64,000 bases of DNA from Ursus arctos (GCF_023065955.2 NW_026622974.1:26567718-26631717), one strand, 5' to 3'; shown: positions 12,075-24,869, counted from the first letter of the stretch. Translations and numbers: made by a program. The notes: generated by a model from the letters alone, not told the origin.

Positions 12075-12255
12075 TAATTTTCTGGTTGCCATATTAAATA
12101 GGTGAAATTAATTTTAATACTTTAACCCAGTATATATCTGAAATATAATTTTGACATATAATCGATTAAAAACAGTTGATATATTGCATTCCTGTTTTTG
12201 TAGTGCTTAATAGCCATTTGTGGCTTATGGCTACTATACTGAACACCACAGGTTT
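12075..12255. mobile_element. hAT-type non-autonomous DNA transposon relic
   Basis: The words agtgcttaatagccatttgt and ggcttatggctactatactg, followed by aacaccacagg, match the characteristic end of an old mammalian hAT-Charlie family (consensus ending like tagtggctaccatattggac). The body is AT-rich and diverged. I am unsure of the exact family name, and the ends are approximate. Confidence 0.55.
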
Positions 12256-13186
12256 ATTCTTATGCTCAAACCTATCTAGTATGTGTTCCCTTGTTATGCT
12301 AAAGACATAGAGTTCACAAATCTATGTGTTGGTTAATTTAGCCTCTCAGATAATACTCTCAAAATAGATCAGCCTATAGACAATCTGGCCACAATTATTG
12401 TGCTGGTCATAGTAAAGTCTTAGTGAATGTACTTACTTTTGATAGGAAAAAATATTATTGAAACCTATATTCGCTCTATATATTGAATAAAAAGAAATTT
12501 TCCATCAAAAAATGAAAGGGGGCAGAGGGGAAGAAATTGGTATTATCAATGATCTTTCATTTGTGTCAACTTTGTTGCCAAAAAGAAAATAAAGTGAGAT
12601 AAGTTTTCATCAAGAAAATTACACAAGTTGTAGATTTTTAGTGGTTTGGAGGATAATGACCCTCAAATGCCCTTTTGTGCACACTTTGAAGCAGAACATC
12701 ACAGTATCAACAGTTGTGACTTTGTCCTCTTTGGAAAATGCACCTAAAGTCCCCAGGCAGAATATGCAGAGAGTAGGGAGAGGGAAGCTTAGAAGCGCTT
12801 CCAGGTTCCTTAATTTCCCTGATTGACCAGAGAGCTTCTTCTGTGAATGCCTAATTTATACAGAGTAGGGAAAAATGATAGAGAAAATTTTTTAAACATA
12901 ATTTCATATTCTTAAGATAGTAACATGCTTCCACAGCCTCATGAACTGTAAAAGTTAAATACTTTGCTGATTCTGAACCATGTTGATGAACATTTGTATG
13001 CTCTTACACCAACTCAGTGCCCTTTTCTGAAGTATCTTCACTAACTTTTAAAACAAATGAAGTTTTGTGTCAATGCAAAGGATGAAATTGTCAAAGCGGA
13101 CTCAATATCCAGCACCATAGTTCACTAACGATTCAAAGATAAAGGAGCACCAGGCACAGATGACATACTCTTTTCTTCAAAGAGTC

Positions 13187-13232
13187 CCAAACCACCAGAT
13201 CCATTTTTTTCTCCCTTATTGTGGTGGTTTGG
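13187..13232. repeat. Inverted repeat, 11-bp perfect stem, 24-nt loop
   Basis: ccaaaccacca at 13187-13197 is the exact reverse complement of tggtggtttgg at 13222-13232. It could fold as a hairpin in RNA or DNA. No family assignment. Confidence 0.8.
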
Positions 13233-13564
13233 CCCAGGTTAAATCATGCATGGAGAAGCACAGTTTGCAAAGGAAGCCATTTCAGTTTTTAAGTGCTTTC
13301 ATTATATATTCTGCTGATTGCACAAATAACAAAAATAACTATAGATTATCCCATTGCTCCGTCTAATCATGCTTCATAAATCAAAAAATTGGGTGTTTAT
13401 TTACAATAAAAGGTCTAGAAAGACTAATTATATATCTCCTACTAAAGATGTCTAATAGAGGACTCTCCTTTATGTTTTCACTCGCAAATACCACTGCATG
13501 TTTATGAGGAAGTCTGGTCAAGGCTGATCCACTTTTCCTCCATCTTTATTCAGGGTTGGCTTCA

Positions 13565-13604
13565 GGTCATTCAGTACCGGTCATTCAGTACACCCCCCCC
13601 CCCC
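13565..13604. repeat. 14-bp tandem duplication followed by a C12 tract
   Basis: ggtcattcagtacc (13565-13578) is followed directly by ggtcattcagtaca (13579-13592), then twelve C residues. It looks like a replication-slippage product. Confidence 0.85.
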
Positions 13605-13910
13605 ATTCCCTTTTTGGGAAGGTGTAAGTTACAGGCCTGCCATTAACATTTTCTTTCCCAGGTTTTAAAACAAATTATTACTTAAATGTTCAGAAACATT
13701 TATTTTTAGAGCCACTGGAGAAGAGTTACTTTTCTTGAATGTTTTATCCTCTTCCTTGACCTTTCATAGAAATCGTAGCCTTCTTGAAGGTTCACAAAAG
13801 GGTAGTCTATACTCACTGCCTCCAGTTTTTACCTCCTCATAAGTCCGGCAGTCTGACTTCTTCTCCTGACTTCTTCTCCTTACCATGTCTCCACCACTGC
13901 GCCGAAACTC

Positions 13911-14115
13911 CTCTCTGAGCTGCGCCGGCTCCCTGACCGCACAGCGGTCTCCTCTCTGAGCTGCGCCGGCTCCCTGACCGCACAGCGGTGTCCTCTCTGA
14001 GCTGCGCCGGCTCCCTGACCGCACAGCGGTGTCCTCTCTGAGCTGCGCCGGCTCCCTGACCGCACAGCGGTGTCCTCTCTGAGCTGCGCCGGCTCCCTGA
14101 CCGCACAGCGGTGTC
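13911..14115. repeat. GC-rich minisatellite, 5 copies of a 41-bp unit
   Basis: Five head-to-tail units start at 13911, 13952, 13993, 14034 and 14075. Units 2-5 are identical and unit 1 differs at one base (13949). The unit is about 71% GC with four CpGs, against an AT-rich background. Because 41 is not a multiple of three, each minus-strand frame stays open through it and yields repetitive peptides such as AVREPAQLRE and CGQGAGAAQRG in different frames. These overlapping frames are a by-product of the repeat, not genes. Confidence 0.97.
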
Positions 14116-14949
14116 TTGCAACACTTTGCATTAACCGCACTATCACCTGAACGTCTCCTCTATGCGGTACCATCTACAGATTTGCTTTCTTATGCCTCGG
14201 TTAGGACACAGTCTCCTCTTGCAGGCCTCTCTTCCTATCCTATGCCCAAAGACAGGTGTTTTTCCCAGCTCCACCTTCAGTTTTCCTTTGCCCCACCCAT
14301 TCTACCCCTGAAATTGTATTTCTATCAACAATTTCCATCCTAATACATATGAAGACAATGCTCCACTCTAACTGAGCAGGCCAGAGCTCTCCCTTGAGTG
14401 CTGGGTTTGAATTTCTAAACGATTGCCATTCGTGTACGTCAAAATGTCTGAATTAAATTCATTATTTCCCCTTAGAGCCTTTTATAGCAAAATTCTTTCT
14501 TTTCCTAAATTTTGCTCTTATTAGATGGCTTTGACATTAAACCAGGCATATTATCTGGGAACAGTTTTCCTGCTCCTTCACATTCAATGAGTCAGCAAAT
14601 CCTATTAATTCTCTTTGGAGAATCTCCCAAACAGATCCCTTACTTTGATTATATTGAATTATATTATAGCCCTTCCCTTGTCACTCTTGCCCCATTAATT
14701 TTTCATAAGCTTTGTTAATAATTTTTATTCCTTCCATTAAAATTAAAATACCATCTTTCCTTTGTTGTCTGCTTACAAATTTTAACTCAGTCCTCAAAAA
14801 TGCAGGTCAGATAACCATAGCTTTCATAAAACCTTTTTATATTACCCCCCATACTTCCCTTTTACCAGACAGAATTATTTTCTGGGCCCACAAAATATTA
14901 TACATTTCTACTAAAACTTTATATTTTACTTAGTAGTTTTTTTTTTTTT

Positions 14950-15060
14950 TCTGCTATACTTTATTCCTGGAAGATAGGGATCATATCTTATTTGTCCTTG
15001 CCATCTCTTGCGATAGCATTATTATTTTTTGCTTAGTAAATGCTCAATTTGGAGATTGAG
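14950..15060 (+). repeat. Possible L2 3' tail fragment
   Basis: The order tattcctggaagatagggat, catatcttatttgtccttgc and cttagtaaatgctcaatttg resembles the L2 3' untranslated tail (gcagggactatgtctt... gtaggcactcaataaat). It is diverged, so confidence is low. Confidence 0.45.
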
Positions 15061-15623
15061 GGGCTTAAAAAATACTCCCTATTTTCTGTTCTCAAATTTG
15101 GGTCTAATTGCGAGCTAGACCCAAACGCTAGAAGATGAGAGATTTAATTATCACCATAAATACCATGGACAAGTTTAGAAACTGTGACTTTAGGTCTACA
15201 GGCTTTCCAGTAACTCACCCCAGAATCAGTCATATTCACTGAATCACGAGACAGGTTCAGGCCCAGGCCTCACATCTTACAGCTGTTTTGTAGGTTTATG
15301 TCCCGTAGTGTTTGCTGTTTGCAGGTAGCTTGATTTGGAAGGAGTAATCCAGAAAGGACTAAGTCACCTGTGCCTGGTCGTTCAACACAGTCACTGATCT
15401 TATAAGCCAGTCCTCCTTTCCTGGAGTAGAGTGAGGCAAAGGGTAGAAAGAGACCAGGAGCATTGCTTGAATGAATTTCCCTCCATATGGAAACATGAGG
15501 CCTAAAGGAGAGAAGGTACCTACCTAAAACTTAACAACTGTAAATTGAATTAAAATAAATAAACTTTGTTTCAAAGTATAAGTATCTATATTAATTTTAC
15601 TTTTAAAAAACAATATTGGGGAT

Positions 15624-15800
15624 TTTTTTTTCTTTTTTACTTATTTATTAATTTATTTTTTGTTTCAAGTTTTTATTTAAATTCCAGTTAGTTAACATAT
15701 AGTGTAATATTAGTTTCAGAAGTGGAATTTAGTGATTCACCACATACATATAACACCCAGTGCTCATCACAAGTGCCCTCCTTAATGCCCATCACCCATT
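15624..15800 (-). mobile_element. L1 LINE 3' end, carnivore type
   Basis: A T-rich tail is followed by tttttatttaaattccagtt, agttaacatatagtgtaata, ttagtttcagaagtgg and then acacccagtgctcatcacaa gtgccctccttaatgcccat cacc. This is the reverse complement of the 3' untranslated end of carnivoran L1 elements. The copy is heavily 5'-truncated and has no coding part. Confidence 0.85.
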
Positions 15801-18121
15801 TTTTAAAGGACTAAAGTGAATAGTGGGATTAGACAATAAAAATACATTCTATATAATCAGTTATCTCATTTGTTCAGATTTAGTTTCTAATACAGTAGTT
15901 CACAAATATTTCTTACTTGTGCTGTTTATGGAGTGAATGTTTTTACATTTCCATATGATTTCTCTTTTAGAAAACAGAGCTGCTTAGCCATGTTCTGCCA
16001 AGAGATATGCGCCATTGAAAGGTGTATATGTGCAAGCATACATATTAATTGCACATTTAAACACACATACATTTGTTTTACAGTGTATCAGTGCTGGGGG
16101 GGAAAGACATGATGTAAGAACCATTTAATTGCTTACCAAGACCTGTCAGTTCTAATTCCTTTGTATCTCATCAGTGGGTCCTCTCACCACTGTTAATCTC
16201 TTAGTTAAGGTTCTCATTATTTCTTATCTATAATAACTTGTTATCTACTTGGACATTCACAAATATATATTGATTACTTTTTCTGTAACTGTCAAAACTA
16301 AACAAAAACAACTACTGTAGTTCCTTATGCAAGGAGCTCACAGCCTGTTAATTCAACCCCTTAACCATCAGAGTGACCTTCTTCCTCTGCTGTGGTCACA
16401 GGGAAAGGGATGAGCTCTGAACAAATAGACGGTCCTAAATTAATGAACTTGGGACACCTGATATTGAAATACTAATACTGTAATTAACCAGTAACTTCTA
16501 GGCAGGCTATTTGGGAAAGAGAAATCAAGAATGAACTAGTTCAACTTCATGTTTAATAACTCCAACATAGCCTGCCATGCTACCTTCCAAGATGAAAACA
16601 GAAGCTGAACCCTGTGTGTTTGGCTCAGTAACAAGGGGATAAATAGTCCAATGTTGGACTTTTCTTCTGTGTCATAGAAGAGAAAGACATTGCACATAAT
16701 TCAAAAGCATATAAAATGTACTAGTATATTGGAAACTCACAAATGTGTTATATTCAAACTTATGTAATATCTAGTCTTTGGACAAAAATGGAGTGTAAAT
16801 TGATCTTGCTCCCATATTAAATATATGAGGGAAAAGTAAATGGATTTCTTATATTGGTACCATATATCAGCATATTCAGAAGGACTTTGAGTATACAGAT
16901 ATTACATGTATTATGCTACATATTTCATCAAAAATGACTTTTTAATAGCTTGTGTTCCCAGTTGCCTGTTTCCAAATGTACACCTTTCCCTTTCGTAGCT
17001 TTCACTGCATGTTTCATAACTACAGCATTTTTCTTTACTTTTTTGTTTAAATAAACACAAGGACTGGAATTTTGCCTCAAGAAGCAAGGTTTTTCATGAT
17101 CCTGTCAAGCTACCATGACTTAAAGAAAAAACACAGAAAAAACACATTAACTCTTTTTTTGTGTTTTCACAGACTGTAAACACTTCCAACACCATCAGTT
17201 TTAACACGACTGAGCACAACTTAATGTAGAAGACACTGTGGTTGTGATTGTTCTCAATTATTTTAGAAATATTTTTATTGTCTCTGCAGAACAGAAGCCA
17301 ATAAAGTAAAATACCTATTAAAGCATTCAGATTGGACTGACAAACTATTTAAATAATCTAAAATTATTAGGTAATTTAAAATTAATGTGAAGTATTTTTA
17401 ATTTCACAAACATGTAACACATAGAAGAGTACATGTCACACAGTTTTCTCCCGACATTCTGCTACTGATACCTTCATCTGCTTCACAGCTTCCTTAAAGC
17501 CCTACCTGAGTCATGGCAAGTTTGTCTTTCTGAGGCTGACTGATGAAGCACAGACTTCCAAGGGGCTTTCAGAATCAGGTGCCTGCTGATCTCAAATATC
17601 GTGGTCACAGGTTGACAGCCCTTTGCTGCTTTTGTCCAGATGCAGTCAGCTGAGTGAGATGGCAAAGCAGATGGCCTTCATTTTTTTGAAACATTAGGAC
17701 TAGTCTGGATAATCATAAACTCTTATAGCTAGATGAGTCCTGAAAGACCATTCAGTTATCCCTTTTTGCATACAAGGAAGCCAATATCCAGAGGAATTAT
17801 CATGTTCAAAGTGTTCATATCTAATATATAAAAATTTCCAAGTCTGTTCAGTCCTTTATTGCCTCTTTCCAGTTTTTAACTGGGGGTTTGTAATTTGTGG
17901 TTATACAAAGACCAAGGTAGCTTAACAAAAGAATGAACCAAGATTCAAACTTCAACTGTTACTCACAAAAAAGTATTATTGTAAACTCAGCACACACCTC
18001 ATATTTGCCACTTTACCTAGTAATTTCAATTCCTAGTATCCAGTAAGCATTGGTAGCTTATTAAACCTATTTTATTCAAACATAAGCCAAGTTCTTAAGG
18101 GTGCATCTTTCTAACTTAAAG

Positions 18122-18122
<1 letters not shown>

Positions 18123-18165
<43 letters not shown>
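18123..18165. repeat. (TG)n microsatellite, about 21 units
   Basis: 43 bp of uninterrupted TG dinucleotide is followed by aggtatgtatacacacacaa, which adds a short AC run in the opposite sense. It lies about 300 bp upstream of the RIMS1 exon at 18463. Confidence 0.97.
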
Positions 18166-18167
<2 letters not shown>

Positions 18168-18462
18168 GTATGTATACACACACAAGCACATTCTCAAAGA
18201 ACAAAATTACACATAATAGATTTCAAACATCTTCCCAAATAAATTGTTTCTCTATTCACTTGTAGGGTGACAAGATTTATTTTCTTACAATATTATAATT
18301 TATCTGTCCAAGGCTTATCAAAATCAAGAGTAAATTATGGAGTGAAGAATCTACACTTTGCCTTTTTGGGGTGCTTTTCCAGTCCTATTGTTCCATATAT
18401 TCTTTTATTTTAGGAGTTACTAAATGTCCTGTTTTTTCCTGTCTTGTTCATTGGGCAAACAG

Positions 18463-18546
18463 GGGTAGATGGTCCCCCTCCCTAGATAGGAGACGACCTC
18501 CTAGCCCCAGGATTCAAATCCAGCATGCGTCTCCGGAGAATGACAG
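18463..18546 (+). CDS. RIMS1: RIMS1 coding exon, 84 nt
   Basis: After acceptor ggcaaacag, AG|G gives Arg and the exon reads GRWSPSLDRRRPPSPRIQIQ then HASPEND, ending in AG before donor gtacta. It matches the RIM1 segment RGRWSPSLDRRRPPSPRIQIQHASPENDR. It has three Ser-Pro sites and a DRRRPPSPR basic-proline stretch. It is 28 codons long with phase 2-2, and skipping it keeps frame. Confidence 0.97.
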
Positions 18547-19862
18547 GTACTAGCCAACTCCTCCTCACAGACAAGTGGCTTCGACAGGCTGATAGGCCAC
18601 CAAGTGAAGGGTAACCAAGAGAAATGGTGGTTATTATATGCTTCCTTTCAGGAGCCAGAGCCAGATTCGTTGTGATTCCATCAATAAATGCATTCACCTC
18701 TAATAAAACACCTCAGTGTGTTTACTGAAATGAGGTGGCATCAAATGGCATAGTTTAAACACAATGAAGTCAGATCCAGTGAAAGAGTTCTGTTTTAAAT
18801 GAGCATTTGTTTCAGTGTTTTGATTTTCTAGAAACATATTTAAATATTGTTTTTGTTTAAACATGAATAAATAAAAATTTTCAGGTGCTTTAAAATATGT
18901 CACAGAAGCCTTTTCTTTGTTATATTGGTTGATGGTTTAATCTCAGTTGTCTTGTTGTTTTTTTTAACTACATAAACTTGTTAATAATGAAGTTTAGGTT
19001 TGGGCGAACATTAAAAATGTCTGATTGGAAGTAAATAACTGGTTCTTATAGACTGTATGAATATGGTGTTTTTAAACCAAATATTGTCAAGGGCTAGTGT
19101 CAGTGTACAAGGTAGGTCTCTAAAAATAGCATCAGTCCTTTGAGGGTACCTCATGCTGATAATGTCAGAAATGCTGTGTTAACCTTCTCACAGGCATAGC
19201 TAACCCAGTTCTCCTGTTTTACCGTGCTTCTTAGATATATATAGTCATTGGCTTTAAATATCTTTTTCTGACTGGTCACAAAACGTTGTTGGGTGTTTGG
19301 GGTGCTTCTCTTCTTCTTTAAGCAGAAATTCTGTCAGCATATTGGTAATATTGATTAAGTAGAGAGGTATATTTGGTAGCTAAGAAACAGAACAGCTAGT
19401 CATGCAAGCATTTACAAAAGGTTCCTTTTGTTCATTTCCAAAATGTGTGGATATAGATGGCAGAGTAATTGCAGTCTTAGTTAAGAGTGATGCAATTTTT
19501 TTTCTGTATCTGTAAATAGTCAAGATATCTTCAGGATTTCAATTTGGAAGAAAAACTAAACCCTGTCACTCAGAGAAAATTAAGTCGTTTTACCAATGTT
19601 GGAAAAGACCACAAACTGGTAGCCTGTAAAGAGTTTAAGAATATATTATCATGTTTTAATCTTTAAGAAATTTGCCTTAAAAAAAAATGACTTGTGTGTT
19701 TGAAATTTAAAACTAATTCCTTCTCATTTCTAGGATAGAATTTCTGAGAGTAGAAAAATGAGTAAAATCTCCAATCTAAAAATTATTCTAAATTTAAAGT
19801 ATCTTCCAATCAGAATATAAAGTAACCGTATAAATTAAATTAAAACTTACATCCACATTGCT

Positions 19863-19990
19863 ACTGAATCATTCAATAAATATTTGTGCTCTGCCACGTT
19901 CACTCTTACTATGGCTAGAGACACAGCAGTGTTTAAGAAAAGCAAGGTCTGGCCATCCAGGAACTTAGAATTTCCTTTTATAAAACACAA
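19863..19990 (-). repeat. L2 LINE 3' fragment
   Basis: tcattcaataaatatttgtg followed by a degenerate tgctctgccacgttcactct and gagacacagcagtgtttaag, then gtctggccatccaggaactt, is the order seen in reversed L2 3' ends (attcaacaaatatttattga... ggagcttaca). Confidence 0.65.
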
Positions 19991-22460
19991 TTCTAGAAAA
20001 CGTTTGAATTTATTCCAAACAAATGAGTCAGTGAATTTCATCTCATGTAGTGACTGTTGGAGTACAAGACAATTAAATATAATGGTCTTTATAATGAATA
20101 TAAATGTTAGTTTATCAGGACACAAATTAAGCAAAATGGAAATCCAAATAATATTTTCAGTTTTTATATACATGAGATGAAAATTAGTTACCATTTAATG
20201 ATATATGAATTAATTATGTTATTTGATTTAGTAGATTGTATATATAACTTTATGGGTAAATTTTAGGAGCAAAAATGGTCATTTTAGATAAGATCACTAC
20301 GGAAACTTTTACTAATACATAATTCTGAATATACATTTTATTTTTTTATTATGACTTATTTGTAAATTAGATCCATGTTCAACCAGAAGACATATTTTAA
20401 ATGACTTGATAACTATGATTTGTTACTATGGGAACAGAAAATTATTTACAGTAAACTTTTACTAAAATATAGGAATAATATGTGCCCATGAAAATGATAG
20501 AGAAATAGCTAAATCAACAGATGCTAAATTCATAGGTAACCATCTCAGCCACTTGGCAAAACTTAACACTTGCATTTTACCTCTTATCAGCTTTATTTAC
20601 TTATTCAGAAGTTTCTACCAATTTCCAAGTGAAGTGAGCATAGCATCAGATTTGGAGATAGTGAATGCTCATGATGATTTGGGCGTCATTTGACTTTTGC
20701 CCTAGGTCACTGGTAAGTAGGAAAGTATTCTAAAATCAGTGACAGTTTAGATGTCCTGAATCAAGGTCATATTTGATTATTTTGAAAGTAACAGTAATAC
20801 AAAAAATTTTGCTTAAGACAGTTCTCTAGTAGGAAAGCATTTAGTTGCCCCCTTATTTCTTACAGCAGATATAATACACAAGTGGTTACGTGTGCCCATG
20901 CACACACACACTATTTTTAACATACCATTTTCCCACAATTTCATTTCAGTTTTAAACAATCTTGATGTCATCTTAAGTTGTATAATAGATTTATTTGGAA
21001 TTAACATGGAAGCAGGTTTTTCTAGATCTGGGAAGATTCCCTAGAAGTTGTAGAATATTTAAAACTAACAATGATGAGGAAAAAATACATAAATTTAGAA
21101 CCCAAGGAATGATTCTGACTTAAAATTGTAGGGAAAATTTCCTTGCCGTTTTATTACTAAAAATGTGAAGACATTTTAAAACATAATCATTTCAATAACA
21201 AAATACCTCTTTGTAAATGGCATTATTTTAATATGTAAAAAGTAACTTTTATGAACCTGTGTATACATAATTCTATTTATGAATTTAATAAAATTTACAT
21301 CTTGTGGCTTCAAATTAATCAAAATTTTTGTGTTGCAAGTTAGGAAAAAAGTGTATTTTAATATATCCCTGAAGCATCAAGGTTCTGAGTTTAATGCTCA
21401 CAGCTGAATCAATTATTCTTAAATGTGAAAGGCTAGTATAAATAATCATAATTGTTATTATCTAATTCTACTTTAAACTATTCTTGGTATAAGTGCTTTT
21501 TCAGGAAAATGCAATATATTCTTGGTAATTTTTGAGATGCATTTTAACATTTCATTAGCTTGAAGTTACAAACTCCAATGTGTGATTGAGAATATTTTTG
21601 CATCATTATACATGACATCTTTAAGGTGTGTGACTTAATAAATACTAAAAATATTTGATGAAATAACCCAATTTTCCAGGACTTTAAATTATTGGCAACA
21701 AATAAATTATTGGAACATGTAAAGCATCCCACTGTGTTAAAGATTAATTCCTGAGTCGCTAAAGTAGGTCCTGTTTCTTTTGTAAATAATCATGTTTGTA
21801 TAGTTCCCACACTTGTCACTTACAGCAGCTATTTGCCTATTAGAATCTCTGACCAAAAGCATCAAGTGGTTTCCTTTGATTCAGACTGAATGAATATTCT
21901 TTCTCCATTAAAAATATTCCTAGAACAAAGAGGTCACCTACTTTTTTACTTCCAGAGTTCATGGTAGTGACCAGAGTGATGCAAAGTTAATATAGAACCA
22001 TTTATAAATTCAGTATGTTACTTACCATTTTTATTTGCTTGATAATGTCTTTTGATATCTGTGCTTTTCAAAAATGTTCTTTATTTGTATGAGTGAAATA
22101 TACTCATCCACTAAAATACTTAAGTCTGTTTAATGGCGATAGTCATCTATGTAAATGTCAATACTGTACAAAAGGGCTTCGTCATTGCATGCGGCCATCT
22201 TCACTACACACGAACATTTCTTACTGAGGTAGATTCTATTCAAATAGAATATTTTCTTCCTGAGCTTATGAAGAGACAATATGATGGAGATTTGCATTCC
22301 ACATTAAGCCATCTGAGTAGTTAGCCAGCATATATACAGGTAATTTCTTATAATATCAGTGTTAGTTCTAATTAAATTAAAACATGTGGTAGATTTTTGT
22401 TACGTTTTCCCCAAAACAGAACATACTGTATTTTCATGTTAGCATAAAATAGCCTTAAAT

Positions 22461-22653
22461 AGGGGCACATGGGCGGTGCAGGTGGTTAGGCATCCGACTC
22501 TTGGTTTCGGCACAGGTTGTGTTCTCAGGGTTGTGAGATTGAGGCCCCAGTTGGGCTCCCCGCTCAGCGCTGGGTGTGCTTAAGACTCTCTCCCTCTCTC
22601 TCGGCCCCTCCCCCCATCGTACTCTCTCTCTCAAAAAAAAAAAATCTTTTAAA
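22461..22653 (+). mobile_element. SINEC (Can-SINE), older copy
   Basis: A tRNA-like head (ggggcacatgggcggtgcag, gtggttaggcatccgactct, tggtttcggcacaggttg) is followed by a CT-rich linker and an A-rich tail. Imperfect target-site duplications flank it: aaaatagccttaaat at 22446-22460 and aaaatagcccttaagt at 22654-22669. Several differences from the consensus head mark it as older than the copy at 59761. Confidence 0.92.
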
Positions 22654-23354
22654 AAAATAGCCCTTAAGTAATACTACTATTTTTAACGTATTAATTTTAG
22701 ACTTTAATAGAATTATAATACCTTCAGAAAAGCTGTATTTACCAATGTCTTCAGGGAATTGCTCTAATTGAATTTAGTTACTGAAGAGGAAAGGAAAGTA
22801 GCACAGAAATAGATTTTAACAATTACCTCTCTTCATTAGTACGTTTTATGAATCTTCACATTTAAATTAATAGAGAGAACAATAATTAAAAATGGAGCTT
22901 CAGGAAAATTAGATTTAATTAAGAACACTCCTACTTTTCTGATTATTACTCCTGCTTTGATTTAATAATAAAATAATTGTTATAACTACATTTGAATGTA
23001 GCTTTATAACTTTTAAAGAATCCCGTTTGTGCCCTGTGAACTAAGAATCATAAGGCCAAAACCATACAACTGTTACATTGTGAAGTGAAGAGAAAGCTCA
23101 GTATTTCTGATTCGTGCATGTCCATACCAAAGAAACATCCTTTATGAATAATAAAATGATAAAAATGTTTAATAGAACAAAACATGTTAAAACCCAAAAG
23201 AAGTAAGACATAATGGAAACACTGTAACTCTTTTGTTCGCTTCTTTCCAAGGGTCCCTCCAATAACTGTCAAATCATCCAAGTCACTAGATGGCAGAGTG
23301 GGCAGAGAACCTAAGGACATGAGGACATGACGGTGGTATCCTCACCAACTAGTT

Positions 23355-23470
23355 AAGCCCCTATAACCTTGGATAAGCCACTTAAGCCTTAGGGGACTCT
23401 GTTTCCTCATCTGTAAATTTAGGTAGTTGTAGGTGGACTGCCTGAATTCTAGTGTCCCTTTAAGACTAAA
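23355..23470 (+). repeat. MIR SINE fragment
   Basis: Forward-orientation MIR landmarks are present: ataaccttggataagccact taagcctta, then gtttcctcatctgtaaattt. Confidence 0.75.
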
Positions 23471-23744
23471 ATTGTGTCTGTGCTGCCTTATTGCAGCATG
23501 ATAAGCATATATTGGGCCAATAATAATGACTGACACTTGTGGATGCATAAGGCAATAACCAAATGCCATTTTTAATTTATGGTACTTTGTATTTTACTGA
23601 AGCCCAGACAACAATGAAAAGTTCTATTTCTAAATTTACTTGATGTGTGATATAAAGTGAATTTTATAACCCTAGTTAGTTTTTTACTTGTTGTAATTTT
23701 TAAACTCTCAAATTACAGGACAATACTCAAAATAATTACTTTCT

Positions 23745-23870
23745 TAACCATATATTCAATAAATACTTATGAGTGGCTACTATGTGCTAGGAGTTGATGG
23801 TAGAGTGATAACTCAGACAGATGCCATTCCTGATCACTAGGAACTTAGAGTAATGTAAGGTAGAATGTAG
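23745..23870 (-). repeat. L2 LINE 3' fragment
   Basis: attcaataaatacttatgag, tggctactatgtgctaggag, a degenerate tgataactcagacagatgcc and attcctgatcactaggaact follow the order of a reversed L2 3' end. Confidence 0.7.
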
Positions 23871-24032
23871 TTCATTTCACTGTGATCCATTTTATGATTA
23901 TATGATCAATACTTTCAATAGTATGGTGGTACATAAATATAGGTTGATTGTTCTAATCTTTTCCTTTCACATATCACAAGCCTCTGTTTTAAGAAATAGC
24001 TGTGTTTACAATATATAATATATTCCTAGCTG

Positions 24033-24118
24033 TAACTTAGGATTTGGACTGTACAAACTGGAAAGTTTGTACAAGAGTCTAGGGGACTCTACATGTCTAT
24101 AACTTAGGATTTGGACTG
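24033..24118. repeat. 48-bp templated insertion flanked by a 19-bp direct repeat
   Basis: taacttaggatttggactg occurs at 24033-24051 and again at 24100-24118. Between them is a 48-bp insert whose 24061-24097 part is identical over 37 bp to 25271-25307. The first eight bases of the insert, tacaaact, are the inverse of agtttgta at 24064-24071, forming a foldback. No transposon ends are visible, and the pattern resembles template-switching repair. Confidence 0.88.
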
Positions 24119-24634
24119 GAAAAGACATTAGAATTTTCTCTTCTGCATTCTTGCTTTACATTGAATCGTTACAATGAGGTAATTAATTTGAAGATCAATT
24201 TGAACTCACTTTGAAGATCCTTTTAAGTGGTTAAAAAGAATTATAAAGACCTATCCTTTGTAGAAATCTTTAGATGACTCTTCAATAAAAGTAAGTTTCT
24301 GTAGCATTTGGAGAGAAAAAAAAGGCCATTCTTAAGAGAATTAAAAACAGAAAGAAAAATGTAGATGTGTGAGCCTCTGCATGAATTATTGTCATCCAGT
24401 TATGGCGCACTGACTGAGTTTGGCACTACTATAGACGAGTAAACGTCTTTATCTTTAAGAAACAAATCTGTGTTATTATCCGCTTAAATAATACTTTCAT
24501 AGCACTTATCACTAGCTAGTTCTAACCAATGCTAAAACTACTACAAACCCTTATTCCCTGTAATGTCATAAAAACTATAACACAAATACTTAGCGATATT
24601 GAAATAAGTTAGAATTGGCAAACTTGTGATGGGA

Positions 24635-24785
24635 TAGTATTATCTCCACTTCACTGGTCAGAACAAAACGCACAAAACCGAGGCACAGAGTGGTTAAGTA
24701 ACTTGACTAAAATCACCCAGCTAGACAGAAACAGGTCGTTAAACCCAGACAGTCTGAGTCCAGAGCCCATGCTTTTAACTACTGT
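24635..24785 (-). repeat. MIR SINE fragment
   Basis: gtattatctccacttcactg, gaggcacagagtggttaagt, aacttgactaaaatcaccca gctagacag and ccagagcccatgcttttaac are reversed MIR landmarks in order. Confidence 0.8.
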
Positions 24786-24869
24786 GGTCCAGCGTCTTTT
24801 CTGCCACACATGCCTCTGTTCACTGCTGTTGAGATTGTACAGTCTCCTTTCAGCTCATGGGCTCACATT

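Larger units (their letters stand above)
10630..18462 (+). other. RIMS1: RIMS1 intron, 7,833 bp
   Basis: This GT...AG intron holds a hAT-type relic (about 12075-12255), an 11-bp inverted repeat (13187-13232), a 14-bp duplication plus C12 tract (13565-13604), the 41-bp minisatellite (13911-14115), a possible L2 tail (14950-15060), an L1 3' end (15624-15800) and a TG microsatellite (18123-18165). No additional exon was recognised. Confidence 0.85.

Noticed and set aside
13764..14173. Three overlapping minus-strand open frames of 86-97 residues with repeated AVREPAQLRE- or CGQGAGAAQRG-like peptides
   Set aside because: They are the same 41-bp minisatellite read in different frames. A unit that is not a multiple of three and lacks stops keeps all frames open. 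There is no promoter, homology or splice support.
19847..20194. 115-residue minus-strand and 98-residue plus-strand open frames over the same DNA
   Set aside because: Mutually overlapping, low-complexity peptides, partly within an L2 fragment. Chance frames.
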